Below, piece by piece: positions 16,430 to 24,612 of a stretch of 64,000 nt of DNA. Below the pieces are notes generated by a model. That model saw only the letters and a list, made by a program, of their open reading frames with translations, had not been told where the DNA came from and searched no databases. The stretch spans positions 313,501 to 377,500 of the forward strand of contig NZ_CP021647.1 of NCBI RefSeq assembly GCF_002208135.1, read 5' to 3'. The position numbers and the translations under genes are program-made. Position 1 is the first letter of the stretch; every line of letters begins with the position of its first letter. Origin of the DNA: Pseudoalteromonas piscicida (GTDB lineage: Bacteria; Pseudomonadota; Gammaproteobacteria; Enterobacterales; Alteromonadaceae).

Positions 16430-17509
16430 TTAAAGAGACCAACTTTGCATTTCTGTCACTCGACTAATGCAGCGAGCGAAAGCAAATGCCAGTTGCTCAC
16501 CTTGGTAGATTTGCGATATGGGCGCAGCGGCCAAAAAAGCAACCAGTACTTTGGCTTCGTAACATTCATCGATAAGCGCAATCAGGCGTCTGGCCTCATC
16601 ATCACCAATTCTGGTTTGTGTTGTATCACTTGGGCGGATATAGCCTTCCTCTGTCCCTTGTGCTACATCTCTGTTTTCAGGGGTGACACCCAGTAGCGGT
16701 AACTCTGAGATGAAAATACAGCTAAATTGCTCTGCAAGCTCAATATAGTCATTGATTGCGCGAGGGCTTGAGCAGATCTCCATAAAATCAAAACATGCTA
16801 CACTTTCATTTGCGCCAAGCACTTTAATTAGACGATGATTAATTTCAAGGATGCCCGGTTTGAATATGCCACCTACATTAGTAAAGGCGTTCCAAAACGC
16901 TTGTTTATCGTTGACGAAGTAGTGGTTTGCCGTTGTACCTTTGCTAAATCGATGGTCCGTCTCACCACATACAGATATGACATCGCAGTGACTTATAAGC
17001 AGCGCAATTGTTGGCTCAAAACGGTCTCTATGTAGTCCATCTTTGTATAACTCGGTTGGGTGGCAATTGGAGGTTGCAACTAAGGTCACGCCATCTTCAA
17101 AAAGGGCTTCAAACAATCTCGCCATAATAATGGCATCGCCAATATCGGTGACAAAAAATTCATCAAAACACAATAACGATGTTTGCTCTGCCCAATTTTG
17201 GGCGATGCGCTTTAAAGGATCTCTCACACCTTGAATTTGATTGAGCTCTTTATGCACCTGTTGCATAAAGTGATGAAAGTGTAGGCGAGTTTTGTCTGTG
17301 ACGTCAGTGAATTCATAAAACCAATCCATCAGCATTGTCTTGCCACGCCCGACAGGGCCATAAAAGTATATGCCTTTATTCGAGTGACCACTAGCGAGCG
17401 AATGAGAAAGGGCATCTAAGGCTGAAATTGCAGCTTGCTGCGCTGCGTCAGGAGTAAGATTTCCACATTCAATTTGTGCTTGGTAATGGCTAGAGATTGA
17501 CATAGACAC
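16430..17509 (-). CDS. zapE: Cell division ATPase ZapE (AFG1-like)
   Basis: The 359-aa protein is an AFG1-type P-loop ATPase. Walker A is YFYGPVGRGKTMLMDWFY (about residues 48-65), followed by the family signature RLHFHHFMQQVHKELNQIQG, Walker B LLCFDEFFVTDIGDAIIMARL, the sensor region TLVATSNCHPTELYKDGLHR, and RFEPTIALL. In E. coli, ZapE is a membrane-associated ATPase that binds FtsZ and affects Z-ring stability under stress or low oxygen. The length is close to the usual 360-375 aa. It is divergent from a Crp-family gene, with 47 bp between the two start codons, so both promoters are packed into that gap. Confidence 0.92.
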   Translation of the reverse strand: MSMSISSHYQAQIECGNLTPDAAQQAAISALDALSHSLASGHSNKGIYFYGPVGRGKTMLMDWFYEFTDVTDKTRLHFHHFMQQVHKELNQIQGVRDPLKRIAQNWAEQTSLLCFDEFFVTDIGDAIIMARLFEALFEDGVTLVATSNCHPTELYKDGLHRDRFEPTIALLISHCDVISVCGETDHRFSKGTTANHYFVNDKQAFWNAFTNVGGIFKPGILEINHRLIKVLGANESVACFDFMEICSSPRAINDYIELAEQFSCIFISELPLLGVTPENRDVAQGTEEGYIRPSDTTQTRIGDDEARRLIALIDECYEAKVLVAFLAAAPISQIYQGEQLAFAFARCISRVTEMQSWSL

Positions 17510-17556
17510 TGCAAATAGGAATAGTTAATCCGAATAATATCATAAAGCTAGAACTC

Positions 17557-18156
17557 ATGGATGCACTAACAAGATTAAAACAAGCGGTAGACGCCTATTA
17601 TCCACTTTCTCAAGAAACCTGGTCCGCTATTGCTGCGATCACGAGCATCAAACTACTTGTGAAAAATGAGTGGCTTTACAAAGAAGGAGAGTATCTGACT
17701 ACTTTTGCATTTTTACATCAAGGGTTAGTTAGATTAGTAAACACCAATGCTGCTGGGCAGGAATACAATAAGCGTTTTTTTGTGGCGGGGGAATTTCCTG
17801 GTGTAATGCGTGCGCTACATCGCCAAGAGCCTGCCAATCAAGGGATCCAAGCGCTTGAAACATCACAGGTAGTCCTAATCAATTTTAAACAGTTTAGAGC
17901 ACTATTAATGGATAATCCGGAATTAATGCGATTTCAAATACAGTATCTTGAAAAGAACTGGTTGTTAGAAAAGGATAAGCGAGAGCTTTATATGGTGCAG
18001 TTAGATGCCACGGAGCGCTATCTCGCATTTTTAAAAGAGCAGCCAGAACTTGCTGAGCGTGTGCCGCAATACCATTTAGCGTCACACCTTGGGATCACTC
18101 CTACACAGTTAAGCCGAATAAGAAAATCGTTAAAAAATTCGGGTTCGTTTACATAG
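17557..18156 (+). CDS. Crp/Fnr-family transcriptional regulator
   Basis: The 199-aa protein has a cyclic-nucleotide-binding-like jelly roll (about 20-115: EWLYKEGEYLTTFAFLHQGLVRL, broken by GQEYNKRFFVAGEFPG), a long dimer helix about 120-150 and a short C-terminal helix-turn-helix (QYHLASHLGITPTQLSRIRK). The cAMP phosphate-binding signature RExA is not present, so it probably does not bind cAMP as Crp does. No N-terminal Fnr cysteine set is seen, so it is not an oxygen sensor of the Fnr type. The likely target is the nitroreductase/DMT gene pair 60 bp downstream, or itself. Confidence 0.82.
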   Translation: MDALTRLKQAVDAYYPLSQETWSAIAAITSIKLLVKNEWLYKEGEYLTTFAFLHQGLVRLVNTNAAGQEYNKRFFVAGEFPGVMRALHRQEPANQGIQALETSQVVLINFKQFRALLMDNPELMRFQIQYLEKNWLLEKDKRELYMVQLDATERYLAFLKEQPELAERVPQYHLASHLGITPTQLSRIRKSLKNSGSFT

Positions 18157-18216
18157 GTAAATGAGCCAAGCTCTCCACCTTGTTAAAGTTGCCTCACACA
18201 TAATGGAGAGCAACTT

Positions 18217-18852
18217 ATGAATACGTCACAACTAGAATCGTTATTGAATTGGCGCTACGCCGTTCGCAAATTTTCTGAGCAAACCATTGCGCAGGACAAA
18301 GTCGATAAGTTAATCGAACTGACGGGGTTGAGTGCTTCAGCATTTGGCTTACAGCCTTATAAGATTATTCAAATATCCAAGCAATCGATAAAAAAAGCAT
18401 TACTACCGCATTCGTATGGACAACAAAAAGTGCTTGAAAATAGCCATCTATTGGTTTTTGCTGCGGATATGTCACCTTTAGATAGCCAAGTAGAGCGCTA
18501 CATTCAAGACTTTCAGGCGAATCGAAACCTTGATGAGCTTATCTATGCACAGATGGAATTGGGTATGAAAGACGCGCTACACACCATGGACTGTGCGTCT
18601 CAATATAGCTGGTGTTCTGAGCAGGCTCACTTGGCCCTCGGTACATTACTGCTGGTAGCCGCCAGTATGGAAATTGATGTTTGCCCGATGACCGGCATCG
18701 ATAAGGTTGCCTTCGATGGCGTGTTGGGTCTTTCATCCTTAAACTTACGCACGGTATTAATTGCGCCAATTGGCATTCGTGACAGTACGGATGTGAACGC
18801 GAATACAAGCAAAGTAAGGAAGTCTAGAGACTTGCTGCATATTGAGGTGTGA
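18217..18852 (+). CDS. Nitroreductase-family NAD(P)H-dependent oxidoreductase
   Basis: The 211-aa protein fits the FMN-dependent nitroreductase fold: LLNWRYAVRKFSEQTI with the Arg-rich FMN-phosphate contact near the N-terminus, GLSASAFGLQPYKIIQI (the family's S-x-x-x-x-Q-P-x segment), and a late CPMTGIDKVAFDGVLGL. It is probably a dimeric flavoenzyme reducing nitroaromatics, quinones or an unsaturated aldehyde; the natural substrate is unknown. GGAGAG precedes the ATG. It overlaps a small membrane protein gene downstream and follows a Crp-family regulator by 60 bp, so the three probably form one unit. Confidence 0.85.
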   Translation: MNTSQLESLLNWRYAVRKFSEQTIAQDKVDKLIELTGLSASAFGLQPYKIIQISKQSIKKALLPHSYGQQKVLENSHLLVFAADMSPLDSQVERYIQDFQANRNLDELIYAQMELGMKDALHTMDCASQYSWCSEQAHLALGTLLLVAASMEIDVCPMTGIDKVAFDGVLGLSSLNLRTVLIAPIGIRDSTDVNANTSKVRKSRDLLHIEV

Positions 18853-18854
18853 CG

Positions 18855-19304
18855 ATGATTTTTGCCATATTAGCCGTTTTCGCAGGTGGTGCAATTGCGG
18901 TGCAGGCAAGCATGAATGCACAACTTGGCGGCTTATTAAAAAGTCCGCTACTGGCTGCAGGAGTGGCGTTTACCGTCAGCGCATTATATGCCTTTATTGC
19001 CTTTCGGGTATCTGATAACGTGCTGCCAGCCACCTCAGAGCTAAAAGCGGTGCCTTGGTACTTGTGGTGTTTGGGTGGGGTGTTAAGTGCAACTGGGGTG
19101 GGACTCTGTTATTTTTTAATTCCTAAAATGGGTATAGGTAATCTAATGGCTTATTACTTGTGTGGTCAAATGGTGGTTGCCATGGCGATCGGTCAGCTTG
19201 GTCTCTTTGGTGTACCTTATACGCCTATTAACCTGCAAAAAGTCGTGGGCGTGATTGCTGTGCTGACCGGTATTGTACTTATTAACGTTAATCGTTCAGG
19301 CTAA
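18855..19304 (+). CDS. DMT-superfamily membrane protein (DUF606/YdcZ-like)
   Basis: About 149 aa from the ATG at 18855, which has GAGG 7 nt upstream; a GTG at 18849 is also in frame. Four to five hydrophobic segments are visible (MIFAILAVFAGGAIAVQASM, LLAAGVAFTVSALYAFIAF, YLWCLGGVLSATGVGLCYFL, VVGVIAVLTGIVLIN). The opening AGGxxxxQAxxNAxLGxLLxSPLLA is the DUF606/YdcZ pattern. Family members are small inner-membrane half-size DMT transporters that probably act as dimers; substrates are unknown. It follows the nitroreductase stop almost directly and may export or import a compound handled by that enzyme. It converges on the GST gene with a 4-bp overlap. Confidence 0.8.
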   Translation: MIFAILAVFAGGAIAVQASMNAQLGGLLKSPLLAAGVAFTVSALYAFIAFRVSDNVLPATSELKAVPWYLWCLGGVLSATGVGLCYFLIPKMGIGNLMAYYLCGQMVVAMAIGQLGLFGVPYTPINLQKVVGVIAVLTGIVLINVNRSG

Positions 19305-19918
19305 AACTCAGCCATTTCTAAGGCTTTGCTAATAGCTGGTGTTGCCGCAATTTGGCGATAATAGCGGCGTAAATTCTTAAGCGAAGGCGTTTTTTCTAAA
19401 AATGTCTTCGCACGCTCACAAAGCATAAATAAATAGCTGTCGCATAGCGTAAATTGATTTGCAAACAGATAATGATTGTCTGCAAGTAAGGTATCAATAA
19501 TACCAAACCCTTGTTCTAGTCGGCCTTGCTGCGAGCGGATAAGGTCGTCATACATCAAAGCACTTTGGGTGTGTCGTTCTGGGTAGGTGTACATCAATAA
19601 GTCGCTGTGAATAGAAGCGCTCATAAAATGCATCCATTGCAGGCACTGTGATTTTAGTTTTAGTTCAGTTGGGATAAGCTGCTTGTCGATGTGCTTTTCA
19701 GCAAGGTACTGAGAAATTGCAGCGCTTTCAAATAAGGTAAAGTCGTCGTCAACGAGGGCTGGTACTTGTCCGGCAGGGCTTAGTTTTAAGTATTGTGCAC
19801 TGCGGTTGCCATTTTTTTTGATATCCACCAGTTCAAGTTGATAAGGCTCACCGATGAGCTCTAATAAAATATGAGGCGCAAGGCTCGCACTTTGTGGATA
19901 GTAAAAGAGTGTATACAT
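19301..19918 (-). CDS. Glutathione S-transferase family protein
   Basis: A 205-aa cytosolic GST. The N-terminal thioredoxin-like domain (1-78) shows MYTLFYYPQSASLAPHILLE with a Ser/Tyr-type active-site segment, the cis-proline SPAGQVPALVDDDF and the glutathione-contacting ESAAISQYLAEKH. The C-terminal domain (about 85-205) is all-helical, with DNHYLFANQFTLCDSYLFML carrying the conserved capping Asp. It conjugates or reduces electrophiles with glutathione; the class is not certain. The gene converges with the DMT-type gene and has its own promoter region to the right. It ends with FxxxAATPAISKALEMAEF-like residues typical of bacterial GSTs. Confidence 0.88.
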   Translation of the reverse strand: MYTLFYYPQSASLAPHILLELIGEPYQLELVDIKKNGNRSAQYLKLSPAGQVPALVDDDFTLFESAAISQYLAEKHIDKQLIPTELKLKSQCLQWMHFMSASIHSDLLMYTYPERHTQSALMYDDLIRSQQGRLEQGFGIIDTLLADNHYLFANQFTLCDSYLFMLCERAKTFLEKTPSLKNLRRYYRQIAATPAISKALEMAEF

Positions 19919-19995
19919 AATTCACCTAATGTTAGGTCACGTGTATCACTCAGGAACAGGGCATAAAATAACAGTGATCACGTGAAGTTAGTTTA

Positions 19996-20028
19996 ATACC
20001 AATGTAATAAGTGCAACGTTATTGGTAT
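19996..20028. repeat. Short palindromic repeat with ATACCAAT ends
   Basis: ATACCAAT at 19996-20003 is matched by ATTGGTAT at 20021-20028. The same terminal word occurs at 34135 and 35217 in this window. It looks like a short, collapsed relative of the ATACCAAT elements. Located between the GST and AbgT genes. Confidence 0.45.
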
Positions 20029-20093
20029 CCAAAATCGGCTCCTTCTTCGCTGTCTCCTATTCAACCTTAGGTGAGGGTTGAGGTTTTCACAAA

Positions 20094-20120
20094 TAAAAAT
20101 GCCAGCAAATGCTGGCATTT
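20094..20120 (-). terminator. Terminator of the AbgT transporter gene
   Basis: A perfect 10-bp stem AAATGCCAGC / GCTGGCATTT with a 4-nt loop; read on the minus strand it ends in TTTTTATTTG. It lies 20 bp after the transporter stop codon. Confidence 0.8.
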
Positions 20121-20140
20121 AGATAATTTTAAAGTATTAG

Positions 20141-21744
20141 CTACGGATTGTAGTAGATAGGAGAGTTAGGTCCAACAGGTAGACCAAAGCCAAATACCCA
20201 CACGTAGAATAGTGCAACCCAGCCGATAAAGAAGAACATGCTGTACGGCAACATCGTGGCCACTAGAGTACCTATACCCATGTCTTTTTTGTATTTAGTC
20301 GCAACCGCTAATATCAAACCAAAGTAACTCATCATCGGAGTGATAAGGTTAGTAACTGAATCTCCAATTCGGTACGCTGCTTGTATGGTTTCTGGCGCAT
20401 AGCCGATAAGCATCAGCATTGGAACAAATATCGGTGCCGTGACAGCCCATTGAGCTGATGATGAACCAAGGCTTAGGTTCACGAGTGCACACATGAATAT
20501 AAACAGTACGAATACTTCAGGGCCAGTTAGGTTTAGCGCCTGTAATAGTGCTGCGCCATTAATGGCAAGGATGGTACCTAGGTTTGTCCATTTAAAGAAG
20601 GCAACAAATTGGGCGGCAAAGAATACCAACACGATATACATGCCCATAGAGCTCATGCTTTTACTCATTGCATCAATAACATCGCGGTCATTTTTCATGG
20701 TGCCAACTACGCGGCCATACACGAAACCGGGAATTGCAAAAGTTACAAAGATAAATACCACGATCCCTTTTAGAAATGGTGAGCCTGCCACTTCGCCTGT
20801 TTCAGGATGACGTAAAATACCATCTTCAGGTACTATGGTTAATGCAAGTAGAATACTCACTACGAGTAGCGATAAACCAGCCCATCTAAGACCTGACTTT
20901 TCTTTTGCAGAAAGCTTTTCTATATTGTTTTCGCTTAAATCAACACTGGCCTCCTTCGGGTCATATTTTCCTAAACGTGGCTCTACGATTTTCTCAGTAA
21001 CTATTGTGCCTAAAATGGCAATTAGGAATACAGAGACTATCATGAAGTACCAGTTTGCTTCTGGGCCAACTTGGTATGTTGGGTCTATCATCTGCGCTGC
21101 AGGCGTGGTAATACCAGCTAATAGTGGATCGATGGTGCCAAGCAATAGGTTTGCGCTGTAGCCACCAGATACGCCTGCAAATGCGGCTGCTAAACCAGCA
21201 AGAGGGTGTCTACCAAGGCTATGGAAAATCATTGCGGCGAGCGGAATAAGTACAACGTAGCCGAGTTCTGAAGCGGTGTTCGATAAGATAGCGGCAAATA
21301 CAATCATAAATGTTACAAGACGTTTTGAAGCGCCCATAACCATGCCACGCATTGCTGAAGATAGCAGACCTGAGTGTTCAGCAACGCTAACCCCAAGTAG
21401 TGCCACAAGTACGGTGCCAAGTGGTGCAAAGCCAGTAAAGTTAGTGACAAGATGGGTAACTATCCATCGCAAGCCCTCAGCACTCATCAAGCTTACGACT
21501 TCAATGACACCGTCGGGATCGCGACCAGCGGAGCCTTCTAATTGAGGATCGATGGCAGATAACCCCATCCAATCGGCAATACCACTAAATACCACGATGG
21601 CGATACAAAACATTGCAAACAAAGTAATAGGGTGGGGAAGCATATTCCCTAAGAACTCAACAGTTGCCAAGAAGCGATTAAATAATCCCCTTTTTGCCCC
21701 TGTTGGTCCTGACTATCAGCTTGCGTCTCTACAGCATTTGACAT
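20141..21744 (-). CDS. AbgT-family transporter, with a probable N-terminal frameshift
   Basis: The main frame (20141-21670) encodes a 12-TM membrane protein with AbgT hallmarks: ATVEFLGNMLPHPITLFAMF at the start and the internal GVSGGYSANLLLGTIDPLL and SLGSSSAQWAVTAPIFVPML segments. E. coli AbgT takes up p-aminobenzoyl-glutamate; relatives export antimetabolites such as sulfonamides. The in-frame start would be a TTG at 21670 inside the conserved region. An ATG at 21744 opens a frame MSNAVETQADSQDQQGQK that stops after 31 codons, but adding one base in the A5/G4 run (minus strand; plus 21687-21700) continues it as RGLFNRF and into the transporter, the normal AbgT N-terminus. So a single base is missing, or the ribosome or polymerase slips at AAAAA. 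A terminator follows. Confidence 0.85.
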
Positions 21745-21868
21745 AGCTAAATTCTCAGTTCCAAAAAATGGCGCAACCTTAGCATTTTTTTTATATGAGG
21801 TCATGCTTAAGCGGCTATTTGTCCTCTTTTTAGGGTGAAAGGCGGAATATTGTGCAAAAACGGATCAG

Positions 21869-23347
21869 TTAGAATAGCTTAAGCTGATTTTTATCAGAAC
21901 TTGCTTGTTTTTTGCGCCCACGCCATGAACGACGTCTTGAAGCGTGAGTGTGACGCACTCTGCCTGTTTCATCTTTATCTAGATGCTGTTTATAAAACGT
22001 AGAGATTTTTTCACGGGCAATTTTTGCTGCGTCATCGGGTAATATGGCAGGGCGCTGATATTGGTCTTCTTTTAAACCAGTATAAAGCCAAGGTGTATGC
22101 AAGTAATGCGTAGGAACATGATCAAGCTCAGGAATGTAGCGGCGAATGAATTGGCCTTCAGGATCATATTTTTGCCCCTGAGTTATGGGGTTATAGATAC
22201 GAAACGGATTTATCCCAGTAGTGCCTGACTGCATTTGTACCTGAGGATAGTGGATCCCAGGTTCATAATCGACAAAAAGAGTGGCGAGTCTTGCGGCTGG
22301 TTGTTGCCAATCAAGCCATAGGTGATAGCTCGAAAACGCCATCAACATGGCGCGCATGCGAAAATTTATCCAGCCTGTGGTGATCAGCATTCGCATACAG
22401 GCATCAATAAAGGGAACGCCCGTGTTGCCGTGAGCCCAAAGTTCATAACGTTGTGGATTAAATTCACTAGCCCGCATATCAATTAAGGATGCATGCACAG
22501 CACGCTCTGCATAAAGCGGCTCTGATTCGAGCTTTTGCACAAAATGGCTATGCCAGTAAAGCCTTGATAAAAAACCGTTCTTATTACGTTTTGAGTCAAC
22601 ATTTAATGCAAGAGTTTGTTGCAAAACATCCCTGAGGCTTAGCACGCCATAGGCCAAATACGGGCTGAGTCTGGAGCTACTGTTTACAGCTTTTACCGGG
22701 CTTGAGATACCAAATAGGTAGTTGTCTATCCTATGGTTAAAAAAGCTATTCAGGGTTTGCTGCGCGGCTTTGAGTCCACCTAATTGTGGCTTTGGGGCTG
22801 AGTTGCTGTCATTCCCTGGGTAGTCATTTAAAAGTGCAATGCCACTATGCTGTTGCAGCAGAGGATTGATTTTAGAAGGGGTTGGTAGACAGTCGCTTTG
22901 CAACCAGTCTTCGGCTTGCTGATGCCACTTATCACGATTAACTTTTCCCCTAAATACGGCTTGCTGGCGATATTCTTCATATGACACGTGTCTTTCTTTG
23001 CACCAAGCAATAACACGCAAATCGCGCTCAAATGTCCATGTATTCCCCGTTTCTTGATGGCAATAAAGGGTTGCGACCGCGATGTGCTGATGGATCTTTT
23101 CAAGTATTTCAATGATATCGCCCTGACGAACCGTCAGCGTGCCACCTAAAAGCTGCACCTGCTCAGCAAGACTTAGCAGCGACTCCTTCACAAATTGAAA
23201 TTGTCTTTCGCTGGTATCGGGGAGTTGCCAATATTCGGGCTCAACAACATACAAGATCAGGGTTGGTCTGCCATTATTACACGCTTCGTAAAGTGGTCTA
23301 TGGTCGAACACTCTTAAGTCACGCTTGAGCCAAACGAGATTAATCAT
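21869..23347 (-). CDS. DNA photolyase/cryptochrome family protein
   Basis: The 492-aa protein has the N-terminal photolyase alpha/beta domain (1-130; LVWLKRDLRVFDHRPLYEAC) and the helical FAD-binding domain (about 200-470). FAD-binding signatures are seen: PYLAYGVLSLRDVLQQ, FLSRLYWHSHFVQKLE, PFIDACMRMLITTGWINFRM and YNPITQGQKYDPEGQFIRRY. The segment FVDYEPGIHYPQVQMQSGTT differs from the E. coli PhrB equivalent and suggests a separate subgroup. No Cys set for the iron-sulfur cluster of FeS-BCP proteins is apparent. The protein uses blue light to repair pyrimidine dimers or acts as a light sensor; which cannot be told from sequence. The C-terminus is basic (HASRRRSWRGRKKQ). It overlaps the upstream 109-aa gene by 8 bp, in a three-gene operon. 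Confidence 0.88.
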   Translation of the reverse strand: MINLVWLKRDLRVFDHRPLYEACNNGRPTLILYVVEPEYWQLPDTSERQFQFVKESLLSLAEQVQLLGGTLTVRQGDIIEILEKIHQHIAVATLYCHQETGNTWTFERDLRVIAWCKERHVSYEEYRQQAVFRGKVNRDKWHQQAEDWLQSDCLPTPSKINPLLQQHSGIALLNDYPGNDSNSAPKPQLGGLKAAQQTLNSFFNHRIDNYLFGISSPVKAVNSSSRLSPYLAYGVLSLRDVLQQTLALNVDSKRNKNGFLSRLYWHSHFVQKLESEPLYAERAVHASLIDMRASEFNPQRYELWAHGNTGVPFIDACMRMLITTGWINFRMRAMLMAFSSYHLWLDWQQPAARLATLFVDYEPGIHYPQVQMQSGTTGINPFRIYNPITQGQKYDPEGQFIRRYIPELDHVPTHYLHTPWLYTGLKEDQYQRPAILPDDAAKIAREKISTFYKQHLDKDETGRVRHTHASRRRSWRGRKKQASSDKNQLKLF

Positions 23348-23669
23348 CTAACACACCCTTAAACAATAAAGGGTAACGGCGTAGGCGTTTGCCTATGTAG
23401 TCGTCGGCGAGGATCTGCTGGCAAACTCGCTCTACATCATCGTCTACCGCAAACACCCAATCAAAGCGTTCAATGGCGACCAAAAAGCCACGTTTTAAAA
23501 AGCGTTGCTGGCGAAATTCATCACAATTATGTTTGATTATCTGAAGTTTGTTAGGATTTTCCCTAAGCGCTTCGACTACCTTGTTTACGTATGCGCGGGT
23601 TTGTTTGCTTTCGGGGCGGGGACGTCTAACGCGACGTCCTCGGTTGGTATTTGGATATAAGCTACTCAT
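23340..23669 (-). CDS. Basic hypothetical protein, 109 aa, in the photolyase operon
   Basis: I do not recognise a named family. The N-terminal 25 residues are strongly basic (NRGRRVRRPRPESKQTR), resembling a nucleic-acid-binding tail, followed by helices (AYVNKVVEALRENPNKLQII, EFRQQRFLKRGFLVAIERFD) and VFAVDDDVERVCQQILADDY. The ATG follows GAGGCGA, so translation is well supported, and it overlaps the neighbours on both sides by 8 bp, which indicates translational coupling. No signal peptide or membrane segment. Its position between a DUF3081 protein and a photolyase suggests a role linked to DNA repair or light response, but that is inference from context only. Confidence 0.7.
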   Translation of the reverse strand: MSSLYPNTNRGRRVRRPRPESKQTRAYVNKVVEALRENPNKLQIIKHNCDEFRQQRFLKRGFLVAIERFDWVFAVDDDVERVCQQILADDYIGKRLRRYPLLFKGVLDD

Positions 23670-23925
23670 TCGCCTCTTTAAAAATGTAATCTAGCTTCTT
23701 GATAAAATCGTCTTTGTGCTTATCGTGTTCATAGTCCAAGTGATAAGTATTGTGAAACCCTGAGCGCAGCAACACGCCACTGCCTTGCAGGTATATGGTG
23801 TAGCCATCTGGATCTGAATAGGCCACTATGCCCTCATAGCGTTTGCCTTCTTCGGTTACTTCACCGTGCTTTTGGATGTGCTCGAACACCGTTAACAATA
23901 ACTTGCTATCTAATTCATTTTTCAT
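23662..23925 (-). CDS. DUF3081-like small protein, 87 aa
   Basis: The sequence KLLLTVFEHIQKHGEVTEEG, then YEGIVAYSDPDGYTIYLQG, then FHNTYHLDYEHDKHKDDFIK fits my recollection of the DUF3081 family, small cytoplasmic proteins of gammaproteobacteria of unknown function. A helix-loop start is followed by a beta-rich middle and a C-terminal helix. It is the first gene of the operon with the 109-aa protein and the photolyase, with an 8-bp overlap to the next gene. GAGGTG precedes the ATG. Confidence 0.65.
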   Translation of the reverse strand: MKNELDSKLLLTVFEHIQKHGEVTEEGKRYEGIVAYSDPDGYTIYLQGSGVLLRSGFHNTYHLDYEHDKHKDDFIKKLDYIFKEANE

Positions 23926-23969
23926 TGTTCACCTCGATACTTGGAATACGCTTTCACTGTGATAGCCGA

Positions 23970-24509
23970 TCACTTAACTAACGCTGAAATTGCCTTAAAT
24001 TGCTCATTCTTGGCCGATTTTAGCCACTGAAATAAAATAGACTCTAAAGCCAAAAAGCGTGCGCCATCTGCCTGCATTTGCATTAAGGCCCAATCAGTGT
24101 GCTTTGGATTACGTGAGCAAATACCATCGGCAACTATCACAACGTTAAAATTATCCGCAAGCAGGTCGTTGACGGTTTGTTGTACACAGATATGACTTTC
24201 GAGGCCAACCACGACGATGGTGTCACGTTTATATTCTTGAACAGCTTGTTTGCATGCTTCAACGTGATAAGCGCTAAACGCGGTTTTTTCGATAACCGGT
24301 AGATTGAAATCAAGTAAACTTGGCGCAGTGTGACCGAGCCCTTTTGGATATTGCTCAAAGATTAATGCAGGAATAGACAAATGTTCTGCGGCTTGTAGCA
24401 AAGTATTTACTTGGCGCTCGACATCGCCAAATACTTCAATATGAGAGCGAAATTTTTCTTGGATATCAATTACCAAGATCATGCTGTCCGAAGGTATCAA
24501 ATTCATCAT
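23970..24509 (-). CDS. Isochorismatase-family cysteine hydrolase
   Basis: A 179-aa member of the isochorismatase-like fold. The catalytic triad can be placed: Asp in MILVIDIQEKF, Lys in LPVIEKTAFSAY, and the nucleophile Cys in VVGLESHICVQQTVNDLL. The cis-peptide segment VVGLESH is characteristic. Family members hydrolyse amides, isochorismate or nicotinamide; this short form with SHICVQQT resembles YcaC-like or hydrolase group members of unknown substrate. The ATG pair at 24509/24506 is preceded by AGGAG. It is divergent from RNase Z, with a roughly 100-bp gap. A second family member lies at 33209-33751 and is not a close copy. Confidence 0.85.
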   Translation of the reverse strand: MMNLIPSDSMILVIDIQEKFRSHIEVFGDVERQVNTLLQAAEHLSIPALIFEQYPKGLGHTAPSLLDFNLPVIEKTAFSAYHVEACKQAVQEYKRDTIVVVGLESHICVQQTVNDLLADNFNVVIVADGICSRNPKHTDWALMQMQADGARFLALESILFQWLKSAKNEQFKAISALVK

Positions 24510-24612
24510 CTTCTCCTTAGAGATTACGTTGCAAGGCGAGCACTGGCGCTTCGCTATTACATTATTTATTCGTTACAATGGCATACACACTTAAAAAGTA
24601 AACGGTTTTGGC

